From Melioribacteraceae bacterium (GTDB taxonomy: Bacteria; Bacteroidota; Ignavibacteria; Ignavibacteriales; Melioribacteraceae), in assembly GCA_028280855.1 (NCBI GenBank), contig JANQLA010000454.1, forward strand, positions 1 through 43,171: a DNA stretch of 43,171 nt. Reading direction: 5' to 3'. The notes beneath the pieces are model-generated. The model did no database searches and was not told where the DNA came from. It worked only from the letters and a program-made list of their open reading frames with translations. A program made the position numbers and the translations under genes. Positions within the stretch are counted from its first letter, which is position 1. The number at the start of each line of letters is the position of its first letter. Positions 1 through 8,901 of the stretch are shown in pieces.

Positions 1-1040
1 TCACAGCCGAATGGCTCTCCCTTAGCAATTTGATACGAGAGATATGCTATTGTCTCGGGATCACTGTCGGGTCCCTGGAGAAAATGGCCCGGCTTTTTAC
101 CGACTATTTCTTTAAGGGAGTAACCCGTCATTTTTTCAAAACTTGAATTTGCCCATTCAACTTTTCCCTCTTTATTGGCTATTACCACACCATGTGTATT
201 TTGTGCAGCGATTGAGGAAAGTATCTCCAGTTGTTCTTCATTTCTTTTTTGTTCTGTAGCCTTTCTTCCGTAAATGTTATAGTAACCGCTCTCGGGTAAT
301 GGCTTTATAACAAAGGAATAAATTTCGTTTGCCGACTCAGCTTCTATTATTATTCTGTCCTGCTGAAGACTGAATTTTTCTGATGTATATTTCCAGAACT
401 CTTCGGCGGTGTAAACTTTACCATTATATTCGAAGTGCGTTAGTTTATCGGCTGCCGGGTTTTGCCGTAATACATTTCCATCAAGATCTATTCTTATAAG
501 CGGATCAGGATTTTGTGTTGGGAATAGCGCGATATCTTCAATTTCTTTCGCGGCATTTTTTAAATCATTCTTTTGCTTGTTTACTGTGCTGAGTAGGTGC
601 TTTAGATCATCAGTCGTAATTTCCTGGGTTTTTAACAAATGCAAGAGATCGATCATAGGATCGTGATAAGCAAAATCGTTTATGCTCAGCTTATTCTCGG
701 TTACTTTCTCAACAGATTCAAACCACGGCGAGCCAATAAATATAAGGCTCTCGGAAGCTTCTATCCATTCAATTTGTCCCCTCAATGTTGTTTGTTGATT
801 ATTCTTACATTCAATAATAACCAACTGGTCTGAAAGGGCCTGAAGTGATTTAAATGTATGCTCGGAAATATGCGGACGAACTACATTAAAATAATCAGTA
901 AAAGAATTCCCTTTGCTGCCGGGATTCAATTTTTCCATGGTCGCGCCTGTTGATACGACTCGAAGATCTTTGTCGATTGAAATATAGAATGGAAAAATCC
1001 TGGTAAATTGTTCTTCTTCAAATGTGAATTTACTGTTCAA
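1..1040 (-). CDS. HNOBA-PAS sensor protein, partner of H-NOX (C-terminus cut by window edge)
   Basis: The visible 346 codons begin with a heme-NO-binding-associated (HNOBA) domain at about residues 8-140. It opens with a FPFYISIDKDLRVV stretch and contains a GSPWFES motif and a DFAYHDPMIDLLHLL segment, both typical of the family. A coiled linker follows at about 140-175, then two PAS-like segments at about 175-250 and 265-345 (the latter includes VEWANSSFEKMTGYS). In known systems HNOBA proteins bind an H-NOX partner and are histidine kinases or cyclases; the output domain here lies outside the window. No ATG precedes the domain, so I chose the TTG at 1040, four bases after the H-NOX stop codon. 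That spacing implies translational coupling. Inferred role: transmits H-NOX ligand state, possibly as a kinase for the response regulator encoded two genes upstream. Confidence 0.85.
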   Translation of the reverse strand, partial: MNSKFTFEEEQFTRIFPFYISIDKDLRVVSTGATMEKLNPGSKGNSFTDYFNVVRPHISEHTFKSLQALSDQLVIIECKNNQQTTLRGQIEWIEASESLIFIGSPWFESVEKVTENKLSINDFAYHDPMIDLLHLLKTQEITTDDLKHLLSTVNKQKNDLKNAAKEIEDIALFPTQNPDPLIRIDLDGNVLRQNPAADKLTHFEYNGKVYTAEEFWKYTSEKFSLQQDRIIIEAESANEIYSFVIKPLPESGYYNIYGRKATEQKRNEEQLEILSSIAAQNTHGVVIANKEGKVEWANSSFEKMTGYSLKEIVGKKPGHFLQGPDSDPETIAYLSYQIAKGEPFGC

Positions 1041-1044
1041 AATA

Positions 1045-1587
1045 TTACCAACTTACTCTGAAAATTTCATGATTACTTCCGCCGTCCCTGCTCTGGATTA
1101 GTTCAATTTCCACAGGAGTATTGTACATTTTACCCAGTCCGCTCAATAAACCTCTAACAAATTCTTGCAATCCTTTTCGCTTAGAGAAGTAATGAACATG
1201 AATACTGTTTTCTTCTACATTACTTACTTGAAACTCCGGCGGTGTAAGTTTCGGATACATTAGCATCACGCGGTTATGAAATAAAGGCAGGTTTACAAGG
1301 AATTTACTTAAACTTGCACCACCCGCTTCCATTAGTCCGCCGTATTTTTCTTTCGCGGTCTTAAGTATCCACCATTCCCCTAATGCGTGAAGCACATCAG
1401 AAACACTCATTTTCATTTCCTCTGAAATCGCGCCTGCCAACTTGTAAGTAATATCATCATCATAAGGCTCATTGCTTATAAAATAATCGATATCTACTTC
1501 ACTGCGCTCTTTTATTGCTTCCCATTTATCTTCGCCGAAGTTAGCTTTTACAAGATCTTCAATTGCCCTGTTTACAATTCCGTACAT
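1045..1587 (-). CDS. H-NOX heme-based gas sensor
   Basis: This 180-residue protein matches a stand-alone bacterial H-NOX domain over its whole length. It opens with MYGIVNRAIEDLV. The proximal heme ligand is His104 in the PLFHNRV segment. The heme-propionate motif Y-x-S-x-R is Tyr133-Ser135-Arg137. Aligned by eye on that motif, Phe143 occupies the place of the distal Tyr of O2-binding H-NOX proteins (Tyr140 in Thermoanaerobacter tengcongensis) and of Ile145 in soluble guanylate cyclase. Lack of the Tyr suggests an NO-selective sensor; this is inference. The gene sits between the response regulator EBP1 (162 bp upstream) and the HNOBA-PAS gene (4 bp downstream). A sigma-54-like promoter precedes it. 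Confidence 0.95.
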   Translation of the reverse strand: MYGIVNRAIEDLVKANFGEDKWEAIKERSEVDIDYFISNEPYDDDITYKLAGAISEEMKMSVSDVLHALGEWWILKTAKEKYGGLMEAGGASLSKFLVNLPLFHNRVMLMYPKLTPPEFQVSNVEENSIHVHYFSKRKGLQEFVRGLLSGLGKMYNTPVEIELIQSRDGGSNHEIFRVSW

Positions 1588-1627
1588 ATTTATTTCCTTA
1601 TTATAATAGATAGTTTTTTACTTATAC

Positions 1628-1643
1628 GACCAGAATTGTGCCA
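1628..1643 (-). promoter_or_regulatory. Candidate sigma-54 promoter of the H-NOX/HNOBA unit
   Basis: On the minus strand the sequence reads TGGCAC-AATTC-TGGTC. The -24 element is perfect, but the -12 element has GT where GC is expected. It ends about 40 bases before the H-NOX ATG. Imperfect alone; support comes from the palindrome upstream and from the adjacent sigma-54 activator gene. Confidence 0.42.
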
Positions 1644-1706
1644 TTCTACTTGTTTATATGTATTAGTGATAAACAGGATAAAATACAGATCTTCTATTAA
1701 TTGCTA

Positions 1707-1721
1707 ATCCATAAATTGGAA
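1707..1721 (-). promoter_or_regulatory. Candidate EBP1 upstream activating site (H-NOX)
   Basis: The minus strand reads TTCCAATTTATGGAT, a TTCCA-N5-TGGAW dyad preceded by A. Its centre is 72 bp upstream of the -24 GG. It is the weakest of three related dyads in the window (one arm mismatch); the other two precede the glycosyltransferase genes. Confidence 0.4.
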
Positions 1722-1749
1722 TATCTTTTAAGTTATAGAACACTTTAAC

Positions 1750-3108
1750 TTATTCTTGATCCAATTCACCATTTTGAATCATTTTGTAGATTGTGCTCTT
1801 TCCAATATCCAGAGCTTTTGCAGTAGCTATAACATCGTTATCATGCTCTTTTAAGTAATACTTAACAATGTCGCAAGTATGCTGCCTCAGGGTCTTATTC
1901 CTATTTATAAAAAAGTCATCCCTTTTGGTTGAAGAGAATGTGATGTCATCAGCCTTGATTTCATTGTTTTCACACATAACAACAGCTAGATCAATAACCG
2001 CTTTTAGCTCCCTCACGTTGCCGGGAAATCCATAATTCATCAGTTTTTCTTTTGCGTCTTTTGAAAAGCTAATTGATCCAAGGTTGTTTTCTTTAGCGAA
2101 ATCATCGGCAAAATGTTTTGCTAAAATTAGAACATCGTTTCCTCTATCGCGCAACGGAGGCAGCTCAATAGGAAGACCCATTATTCGAAAGAATAAGTCT
2201 TCGCGAAAAGCCTCATTCTTTACTTCTTCCGTAAGATTTTTATTTGTTGCTGAAATTAATCTTACGTTTAGTTTTATGCTTTCATTGCCGCCCAATCTTG
2301 CAACTTCCCGTTCCTGAAGCACTCTCAACAGTTTTGTTTGAAGACTGATGTCCATTTCGGCTATTTCATCCAAAAAAAATGTTCCGCCATTTGCTTCTTC
2401 AAACTTGCCGGGTTTTCTCGTGATTGCACCCGTAAATGCTCCTTTTTCGTGTCCAAACAATTCGCTTTCAATTAGCTCCTTTGGAATGGCGGCAACGTTT
2501 ACTGCTACAAACTTTTTCTTTTTCCTATCACTGTTATAATGTATTGCTTTGGCAACAACTTCTTTTCCGGTACCGGTTTCGCCGGTGATTGAAACGTTAA
2601 TGTTTGTCTTGGCAGCTTTTTCAATTAGTGTAAAAACTCTCTTTAGTCTTTCACTTTGTCCTATGATGGTGGATTGAAAAGAGAATTTATTCCCTAGTTC
2701 CTCCTTGAGATGCTCAACCTCCTTTTTTAACGATTGAGTTTCACGTATCTTTATTATACTGTTCCAAAGCAAATCCTTAGTTGCTTCATCCTTTACAAGG
2801 TAGTCGCTCACACCCATCTTTAGCAAATTTACCGCAACTGTAATCTCTTCCTGGGAGCTAATACAGATAACCGGAATTTGCGGATTAAAATCTTTGATCT
2901 TTGTGAATAGCTCATCACCTTTCATATCCGGCAAGGAGAAGTCAATTGTTACTAAATCAGGCTTTAGATGCATCTTTGTTAAACATTCTTTGCCTGTCTC
3001 GAAAATGCTGATTTCATATTCCGGGTTTTGACTAAGGTGATAGGATAATATCTCCGCATACCATGGATCATCTTCAATAATGAAAATTTTATAATTGCTC
3101 ATTTGCAT
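1750..3108 (-). CDS. NtrC-family sigma-54 response regulator (EBP1)
   Basis: The 452 residues form a receiver domain, an AAA+ sigma-54 interaction domain and a Fis-type helix-turn-helix. Receiver: acidic pair at 12-14, phospho-acceptor Asp56 in TIDFSLP, Lys106. AAA+: Walker A GETGTGKE at 176-183, an intact GAFTGA loop at 223-228 that contacts sigma-54, and Walker B FLDE near 245. The HTH lies at about 410-450 ([20 protein letters not shown]). Such proteins hydrolyse ATP to open sigma-54 holoenzyme promoters from distant sites. No kinase is adjacent unless the truncated HNOBA protein is one. The ATG six bases inside (3102) is an equally plausible start. Nearby TTCCA-N5-TGGAA dyads are inferred to be its binding sites. 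Confidence 0.95.
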   Translation of the reverse strand: MQMSNYKIFIIEDDPWYAEILSYHLSQNPEYEISIFETGKECLTKMHLKPDLVTIDFSLPDMKGDELFTKIKDFNPQIPVICISSQEEITVAVNLLKMGVSDYLVKDEATKDLLWNSIIKIRETQSLKKEVEHLKEELGNKFSFQSTIIGQSERLKRVFTLIEKAAKTNINVSITGETGTGKEVVAKAIHYNSDRKKKKFVAVNVAAIPKELIESELFGHEKGAFTGAITRKPGKFEEANGGTFFLDEIAEMDISLQTKLLRVLQEREVARLGGNESIKLNVRLISATNKNLTEEVKNEAFREDLFFRIMGLPIELPPLRDRGNDVLILAKHFADDFAKENNLGSISFSKDAKEKLMNYGFPGNVRELKAVIDLAVVMCENNEIKADDITFSSTKRDDFFINRNKTLRQHTCDIVKYYLKEHDNDVIATAKALDIGKSTIYKMIQNGELDQE

Positions 3109-3194
3109 TGCTTAAATATATTATTAAATCAGACTGCTGGTCTAAAATATAAAAAAATTGAGAGAATGGAAACTGTTACAATTATTAGACTGGA

Positions 3195-3209
3195 TTCCAT
3201 TATGTGGAA
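3195..3209 (+). promoter_or_regulatory. Candidate EBP1 upstream activating site (GT2 operon)
   Basis: The sequence is TTCCATTATGTGGAA, a perfect 5-bp dyad with a 5-bp spacer. Its centre is 59 bp upstream of the -24 GG of the promoter at 3260. An extra TGGAA half-site lies at 3167-3171. It is in the divergent gap between EBP1 and the glycosyltransferase operon, a usual place for an activator site. Confidence 0.55.
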
Positions 3210-3259
3210 AGTTTAAAGAAAAAGATGCAAAATTTATCAAAAAACAACAAAATAATACT

Positions 3260-3275
3260 TGGCATCTCTTTTGAG
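3260..3275 (+). promoter_or_regulatory. Candidate sigma-54 promoter of the GT2 operon
   Basis: The sequence is TGGCAT-CTCTT-TTGAG. The -24 box and spacing fit sigma-54; the -12 box has GA for GC. It lies 57 bp before the GT2 start codon and downstream of the dyad at 3195. Confidence 0.5.
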
Positions 3276-3332
3276 ATTATAGCAAAAGTAAAAAGAAAAT
3301 AACAAAATCATTCATTAAACGAAGAAATTATC

Positions 3333-4313
3333 ATGAATACAATCCAAACTAAAAATACAGGTATCGGCCTGTTTAATACCGATAGTGAATCTCTGGAGAA
3401 ATACATGCATACAATTTCATTGCTGGAAAAAAAGTATGCTGTTGCTAAAAAGGAAAGAAAGGTTGGTAATCCCGCATTAGAGAAAAGGTATGCAATCATT
3501 GTTCCTTGTTATAATGAAGAGAGCAGGTTTCCTTTTAGCGACTTTCTATCATTTGCAAGAAGCAATCCGGATGTATTGCTTTGCTTTGTGAATGACGGAA
3601 GTAAAGACAATACCCTGGCTGTTTTGAGAGGAATTCAGATTGAAAGTCCGAATAATATCTCTGTCTATTCACTCAAAAAGAATAGCGGTAAATCCGAAGC
3701 GGTAAGACAGGGAATGTTGTACATGCACAAAAACTTCAACGCTTCATTGCTTGGTTTTCTGGATGCTGATTTGGCAACTAAACCTGAAGAATGGCTACAA
3801 ATGGCGAAACACAAAGAACAATATCCCCGGTTCGGTGCTATTGTCGGCAGTAGAATTCAAAGACTAGGCGCAGATATCAACAGGAATGATAATAGGTCAT
3901 TATTAAGCGGCGTTGTAAAGAAATTCATCAGGATAATATTGAAATCGGGATTTCAGGATACTCAATGCGGCGCAAAGATCTTTCATAAAAACCTGGTTCC
4001 ATTTTTATTCAGTAAACCATTTAAAACGCCCTGGTTATTTGATGTAGAAATATTCCTCCGACTTCAACAAAAATTCGGAAGAAGCACTTTGCAGAAAGGA
4101 GTTCTTGAATTCCCTTTAATGCACTGGAGCGAAATTGGTGATTCAAAGTTGAAACTAAAAGACAGTGTAAAAATTCCCGCGCAACTGGTCATGCTGTATT
4201 ATCAGTACAATATTTCAAATAAGCTAAAAACAAAATCAGGTTACTCAATATTTGACGGTAAGAATAGTTTGGTAACGAATAACAAATTGAAAGTTGGAGC
4301 TGCCTCGGCTTGA
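3333..4313 (+). CDS. Family 2 glycosyltransferase (dolichyl-phosphate glucosyltransferase-like)
   Basis: The 326-residue protein has a GT-A fold nucleotide-sugar transferase domain. The N-terminal 50 residues are a variable extension. The core starts at YAIIVPCYNEESRFP (53-67), with NDGS at 87-90, the metal-binding DAD at 144-146 in GFLDADLATKPEEW, and the QDTQCGAKIF block at 208-217 followed by WLFDVE at 234-239. These are hallmarks of polyprenyl/dolichyl-phosphate sugar transferases. It lacks the C-terminal membrane helices of some homologues and probably acts at the inner face of the membrane. It is the first gene of a rightward glycan operon, 63 bp before the large GT-C-like gene, which could use its lipid-linked sugar. 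Confidence 0.9.
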   Translation: MNTIQTKNTGIGLFNTDSESLEKYMHTISLLEKKYAVAKKERKVGNPALEKRYAIIVPCYNEESRFPFSDFLSFARSNPDVLLCFVNDGSKDNTLAVLRGIQIESPNNISVYSLKKNSGKSEAVRQGMLYMHKNFNASLLGFLDADLATKPEEWLQMAKHKEQYPRFGAIVGSRIQRLGADINRNDNRSLLSGVVKKFIRIILKSGFQDTQCGAKIFHKNLVPFLFSKPFKTPWLFDVEIFLRLQQKFGRSTLQKGVLEFPLMHWSEIGDSKLKLKDSVKIPAQLVMLYYQYNISNKLKTKSGYSIFDGKNSLVTNNKLKVGAASA

Positions 4314-4376
4314 AGAATGGTATTAACGTGACAAAGGAAAGTTTTGAGAGCTACTTTACAGATAAGGAATAAATAA

Positions 4377-7300
4377 GTGTTAAATGAAGACAACGGATTA
4401 CTTGCAGAAACAACGGGAAAGAAACTGCTGCTGATCGCCGTTTCTCTTGTACTAATTTCTCATGGAGTAATCATTTACTTTACACTTCCCAAAACTTATG
4501 ATGCTTTTGTTCATATGTTTTTCGCCGATCACTACGCGAGATTTTGGTTTGAGCCGTGGGAGTACCGTTGGTACACAGGTTTCTTGACCATCAGTTATCC
4601 GCCTTTAGTTCATCAATCGATAGCCCTTATCGGCAAAGTGTTTCCATTAAAAGTTGCTTTCAGCATTTACGCGGTCTTTATTTACGAAATACTAATTGCG
4701 GGAGTGTACCGCTTTACAAAAATGTTTTTTAGTAAAACAACCGCCGGTGTAGCGGCTATACTTGCTGCAGTTTTATCATCAATAATCGAGACTTTACACG
4801 TATTTGGTCAGGTTCCTACTTTAACAGGACTTGCGTTTTTGCTAAATGCTTTACCTTTTTTATACCAGTACATAGTGAAGAATAAACCAATATACCTGGT
4901 AATGGCGTTATCGTTTTTATCGGTTGCTATCTCTTCTCATCACGTAACGCCTATCTTTGGTATGGTCTTTTTTATAGCGCCAACATTGTTTATGGCTTTA
5001 ACGGACGTTATGCCGAAGGAAGAGAAGAATACAAATTTTCTTTCGTTTGTTTGGAATGCTATTAAAACCGCCATTAAAAAGTATAGGTCAATAATACTTT
5101 TTGGCGGTCTCACATTAATACTGCTTATTGGTCTAATATTTCCTTACTGGTACTGGAGCAAAACCGACCCGATCACACAAGTATCTATACCTCATGGATC
5201 GAGAGACAATTTTTTTGAGAACATTTCTTCCGCACTTGTATTTTATGTAATACCGCTAACATTAGTTTTTGCGCTATTACCCGCAATAACCTACTCAGCA
5301 GTAAAGAATAAACGTTTTTGGGGATGGGCGGTTTCTTTTTTTGTCTGTCTTCTTTTAGGAAGCGGCGCAACCACTCCATTACCCAAAATGATGATGGGAG
5401 AAAAAGTGTTCAACATTCTTACTCTCGATCGTTTTGGATTCTGGGCTTCGATTATTGCAATTCCATTTATGGCAAAATTTCTCTATTCATTTCTTGCCGG
5501 ACCCGTAAAAGAGTTTTGGGTTAAAAATTTTGGAAGCAGCACTCATTTTATACTCTCGGGGTTATCTGCATTTTCATACTTGCTGTTTGTGATTTTCATT
5601 TTTCATCTGGCTAGTTTTCGTCCGCTCCAGCCAAAAGAAGTCGACATCCTGCCTATACAGAATTTCCTTAACAGAGATGATCACATGCGCTGGCGTTACC
5701 TTACATTGGGATTTGGCGACCAGATGGCCTGGTTGAGTGCTAATTCGCTTGCAGCTACTGTTGACGGCAATTATCATTCCGCGCGAAGATTACCTGAACT
5801 TACTTCGCGACCTGTTGAAAGACTCGAAAATGCCAAGTTCACGGGTACCGAGGGTTTAGCTTCTCTTACGGATTTCTTAACTCGTTCGGAAAAATATAGT
5901 CTTAAATATGTTTTCAGTAACGACAGGTATTATGATCCATTATTGTATTACACGGGATGGAATAGGACTATAAGATTAGAGAACGGGATAATGGTTTGGG
6001 AAAAAGGAAATGTCTCAACTATAAAGCCGATTGAGCCGCAGACTTTGAATCCGTTTCTTAAGTATGCCTGGGGAATATTCCCGGTATCGAGTTTATGCAT
6101 CAATTTTTTACTTACTTTTTTCTATTTGATGAAATACAAAGAGAAGGACTATTTTAATTTGCGCCCATCAGATGATAACAATTATCCGTTAAGTATAACC
6201 TATTCTTCTTCTCTTCTGCCATTACTGTTCTTCTCATACTTTATGATTAACCAGGTTTATGAGTTGTTACTAGTAAAAAAACAGGCTCACCCTGTAACAG
6301 CAGTCTTGAATTACTATAACGAACTTGACTTTCAGCGATTTGAAAAAGCTTTCCAATTTTATAAACCGTCTCCGGTATTTACATTGGATCAATTCCTGCT
6401 TGAAAAATCGGTTAATGACGGAGGACTGCTTCCTTCATATGCTAAACTGGATAGTATTTCTGCTAACGAAGTTTATCGTAGTGAAGATACATCATCTGTT
6501 GAAGTGTACACACGATGGAATACCGCACTTGGTCATTTGGCTAAAGAAGATACATTGAAGCTCGTAAATGAAAATGACAGGTGGTATGTACTTCCCACAA
6601 TTTTTGTGTCGGAGATCCCGGATGAACAAATCAGAAGTTATACATATACACTGTTCAAGAAACAAGGGAAACGGGTTATAAGCAGTTTTCCTACGGTAAA
6701 GGATGACAGGGTTAAAAGGCCGTTCGCCGAATTTAAGCAGGTAAGCCTTATTAAAGATGATAAAAAATATTTTGTTACAGGGGAAATACTGAATACTGAT
6801 AATATTCCCGTAAACATTGCCCTAATGGCTTCATTGAAATTTCAAAATGGTGTTTCCAAAAACTATTATCCCGCAACAGCATTAATATACAATTTATCGC
6901 CAAAGGGCAGCAGCTTTTTTCAGATTGATTTAGATGATTACGATAAAATGGATTCCCTCGAGATCGTATCATTAGATATTCACGCTAAAACCGATGTAAG
7001 TGAAAGAGGATACATTCATGGAGGCTATCCCTCGTATTCCGTTACGGATTTGGGCAAAGGTGAAATGAAAATAGAAACAAGTTATTACAACCAATTAACA
7101 GTTGACATTAGCATTCCGGGTATCCTTATAGCCGAGAAAGATAGTTCAGGCACAATATGGCAAACGAAGCTTTATCTTCATCCAAAGGCATTGCGAAGCG
7201 GTCTTAATCTTACTTTTGAAACAAAGTTTGTAAAGGTGCAGGAGCGAGCTCAGAGAATCGAAGCGGTTCCAATCTCTCTATTTATAAACGGTAAACCGAA

Positions 7301-7400
7301 AGAGGTAAGATCAATTAAAAGAGATGAATTGGCAGAAAGGAACAAAGGCATTGTAGTGCTTCCACATTGTTTTGTTTCGAAGGAGATTTATTTACAATGA
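4377..7400 (+). CDS. Large polytopic membrane protein, GT-C-like (putative lipid-linked sugar transferase)
   Basis: The start is GTG at 4377, directly after an in-frame stop, with AAGGA about 10 bases upstream; no in-frame ATG lies before the conserved N-terminus. The 1007 residues have roughly ten hydrophobic segments in the first 430 residues. An early loop reads PKTYDAFVHMFFADHYARFW, then a YRWYTGF-YPPL segment. This resembles the acidic first loop of GT-C enzymes and of the '6-pyruvoyl-tetrahydropterin-synthase-related' membrane family. Two further helices lie at about 565-640, and about 360 C-terminal residues are soluble and probably extracytoplasmic. Exact specificity cannot be read. 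Its stop overlaps the next start (ATGA), so it is coupled to the lipoprotein gene. Confidence 0.75.
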   Translation: MLNEDNGLLAETTGKKLLLIAVSLVLISHGVIIYFTLPKTYDAFVHMFFADHYARFWFEPWEYRWYTGFLTISYPPLVHQSIALIGKVFPLKVAFSIYAVFIYEILIAGVYRFTKMFFSKTTAGVAAILAAVLSSIIETLHVFGQVPTLTGLAFLLNALPFLYQYIVKNKPIYLVMALSFLSVAISSHHVTPIFGMVFFIAPTLFMALTDVMPKEEKNTNFLSFVWNAIKTAIKKYRSIILFGGLTLILLIGLIFPYWYWSKTDPITQVSIPHGSRDNFFENISSALVFYVIPLTLVFALLPAITYSAVKNKRFWGWAVSFFVCLLLGSGATTPLPKMMMGEKVFNILTLDRFGFWASIIAIPFMAKFLYSFLAGPVKEFWVKNFGSSTHFILSGLSAFSYLLFVIFIFHLASFRPLQPKEVDILPIQNFLNRDDHMRWRYLTLGFGDQMAWLSANSLAATVDGNYHSARRLPELTSRPVERLENAKFTGTEGLASLTDFLTRSEKYSLKYVFSNDRYYDPLLYYTGWNRTIRLENGIMVWEKGNVSTIKPIEPQTLNPFLKYAWGIFPVSSLCINFLLTFFYLMKYKEKDYFNLRPSDDNNYPLSITYSSSLLPLLFFSYFMINQVYELLLVKKQAHPVTAVLNYYNELDFQRFEKAFQFYKPSPVFTLDQFLLEKSVNDGGLLPSYAKLDSISANEVYRSEDTSSVEVYTRWNTALGHLAKEDTLKLVNENDRWYVLPTIFVSEIPDEQIRSYTYTLFKKQGKRVISSFPTVKDDRVKRPFAEFKQVSLIKDDKKYFVTGEILNTDNIPVNIALMASLKFQNGVSKNYYPATALIYNLSPKGSSFFQIDLDDYDKMDSLEIVSLDIHAKTDVSERGYIHGGYPSYSVTDLGKGEMKIETSYYNQLTVDISIPGILIAEKDSSGTIWQTKLYLHPKALRSGLNLTFETKFVKVQERAQRIEAVPISLFINGKPKEVRSIKRDELAERNKGIVVLPHCFVSKEIYLQ

Positions 7401-8233
7401 GAATCATTAAGCTAAATATGGTTGTAGTTTTATTGCTTGTTTTAATATCAGCATGTAATAATGAAATAGTTCAAGAACCAATTATGATCAATAGTTCCGA
7501 TACCTTGTACATGCCTTTAAAAGATTTAGAATTCGAAGCGAAGGGTGATCAATGGGAAGCTATATTAAATTCATTCACACAACCAATTCCTGTTAAAATT
7601 AGATATGGTAAGAATGGATTTCATTTATACCCGAAAAAAGATCATGGTATAGTTGAAGGACCCGGCCGACTTTGTTTACAACATGGTGACAATAAATTTT
7701 ATTATAAAGTTTATTTAAAAAATATTCTTCCTCCTAAAATAGAAGAGGTTGATTACAGGTCGTCCAAAATTATTAATCTTGATTCAAGCAATGCTCAACA
7801 GAGAATTTTCCTAGCTGTGGATGAATGGAGGAACATTGTTGATGCGGCTGAAGGCGCTGAATTATTTGAGGAAGAGATACTCCAACTAAATAAGAAGGTT
7901 GGCGTTTACAGAGCACAAGGGCATTTAGCATTATCCTCTTATTATATTGAACCGGGATCGTGCGTATCAATACCATTAAAAGCAAAGTATATAGATATAA
8001 AAAAAGTCTATCGCATTATTGCCGGACCATTAAAAGATCGCTATGATAACTTGATAGCGGACGGAACTGTTGTAAAGTTTATCTGCGACAATGGAAAATT
8101 CACCAATCTAATGGAAGAAATTTCTCTTAATGGTTTCGCGTCAATTGAAATAACAGCAGAAGAAGTAAATGAATATTCAATCTTCGCTAAAGTAGATGAT
8201 GCAAAATCTTTATCAATTACGTTGCAACCATGA
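7397..8233 (+). CDS. Lipoprotein with C-terminal bacterial Ig-like (Big_1-like) segment
   Basis: ATG at 7397 is chosen because AAGGAG lies 11 bases upstream and the encoded N-terminus is a lipoprotein signal: a hydrophobic core, then lipobox LISAC with Cys20 as lipidation site. The 278-residue product should be anchored to a membrane facing outward. The middle (40-190) is not recognised. The last 75 residues (GPLKDRYDNLIADGTVVKF, then an FASIEITAEEVNEYSIFAKV stretch) resemble invasin-type Ig-like domains with their D-xx-N-x-xAdGt pattern. It overlaps the previous and next genes by ATGA, so all three are probably translated together. Likely an envelope accessory of the glycan operon. Confidence 0.75.
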   Translation: MRIIKLNMVVVLLLVLISACNNEIVQEPIMINSSDTLYMPLKDLEFEAKGDQWEAILNSFTQPIPVKIRYGKNGFHLYPKKDHGIVEGPGRLCLQHGDNKFYYKVYLKNILPPKIEEVDYRSSKIINLDSSNAQQRIFLAVDEWRNIVDAAEGAELFEEEILQLNKKVGVYRAQGHLALSSYYIEPGSCVSIPLKAKYIDIKKVYRIIAGPLKDRYDNLIADGTVVKFICDNGKFTNLMEEISLNGFASIEITAEEVNEYSIFAKVDDAKSLSITLQP

Positions 8234-8790
8234 TTCTAAGATCACTTTTTATATCATTCGTCGTTCTTGTTGCAATTTATCTTTTCTTACAGGGAAGAAC
8301 TATTAACAGATCTTCTGAGAAGCCGGTGTTTTTACGAGCAGATAAGATTGCGGAAAATCATCAAACCAAAATTGATATAACAGTAGAGTCTCAAGTAATA
8401 CCGGACAGTCTCGAACTGGTAACACTCGAAAAAGATTACGCAAACATCTGGGCGCATTTAAATCATCTATATGCAACTAACGATATTATCGCCGGTAAAG
8501 AATACTACACTGAAAGCTGGTTCAAACAACTTGCAGCTAGCTATGATGGTGTCATTGAACCAGTAATCTCAAGAAAGGATGAATACCACCATTTTTATAT
8601 AAAAAACTGGTCTAATGATGGACTGGTTTGTTCTGCAATTGATAGCAATGCTGTGCTTACCTATATCTACCCTAACGAGGAAAAAGAATCGTACAAATTA
8701 CATATGGCTATAGTATTGCTGTACCAGGGCGATCACTGGAGAATAGATGCGATTAAAGTAATTGACAATAACCCTCATTTAATTGAATGA
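8230..8790 (+). CDS. Membrane-anchored protein of unknown function
   Basis: I do not recognise this 186-residue protein. An N-terminal hydrophobic helix (about residues 4-22) serves as signal anchor; the rest is soluble and probably outside the cytoplasm. The C-terminal 120 residues alternate charged helices and strands in a way that could be an NTF2-like fold (ending WRIDAIKVIDNNPH), but this is a guess. The start overlaps the lipoprotein stop (ATGA). It is the last gene of the first glycan transcription unit; a hairpin and T-run follow 43 bp downstream. Confidence 0.7.
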   Translation: MILRSLFISFVVLVAIYLFLQGRTINRSSEKPVFLRADKIAENHQTKIDITVESQVIPDSLELVTLEKDYANIWAHLNHLYATNDIIAGKEYYTESWFKQLAASYDGVIEPVISRKDEYHHFYIKNWSNDGLVCSAIDSNAVLTYIYPNEEKESYKLHMAIVLLYQGDHWRIDAIKVIDNNPHLIE

Positions 8791-8806
8791 GCTAAACTCT
8801 ATTTTC

Positions 8807-8850
8807 ATCCTAATTATGGAATAAATGATCGAGCATTCCATATGCTGGAA
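8807..8850 (+). promoter_or_regulatory. Candidate EBP1 upstream activating sites (GT4 operon)
   Basis: The main site TTCCATATGCTGGAA (8836-8850) has perfect 5-bp arms; its centre is 60 bp upstream of the -24 GG at 8903. A weaker copy, ATCCTAATTATGGAA, lies at 8807-8821. Form and spacing match the site at 3195. The main site overlaps a terminator-like hairpin. Confidence 0.52.
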
Positions 8851-8860
8851 GCCTTTTTTT
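8833..8860 (+). terminator. Rho-independent terminator-like hairpin
   Basis: A 7-bp stem with one bulged A (GCATTCCA / TGGAAGC), a 5-base loop TATGC, and a run of seven T. It fits termination of the 3333-8790 unit. The stem is made of the same bases as the candidate activator site. Confidence 0.6.
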
Positions 8861-8901
8861 GTTCACCTCACGAATTAACCGGTTTTCAACTAATTAATCA
8901 T

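Noticed and set aside
4377..7400. Calling the large membrane protein an oligosaccharyltransferase.
   Set aside because: The GT-C-like topology is suggestive, but the diagnostic WWDYG-type motif is not seen; only a general label is justified.
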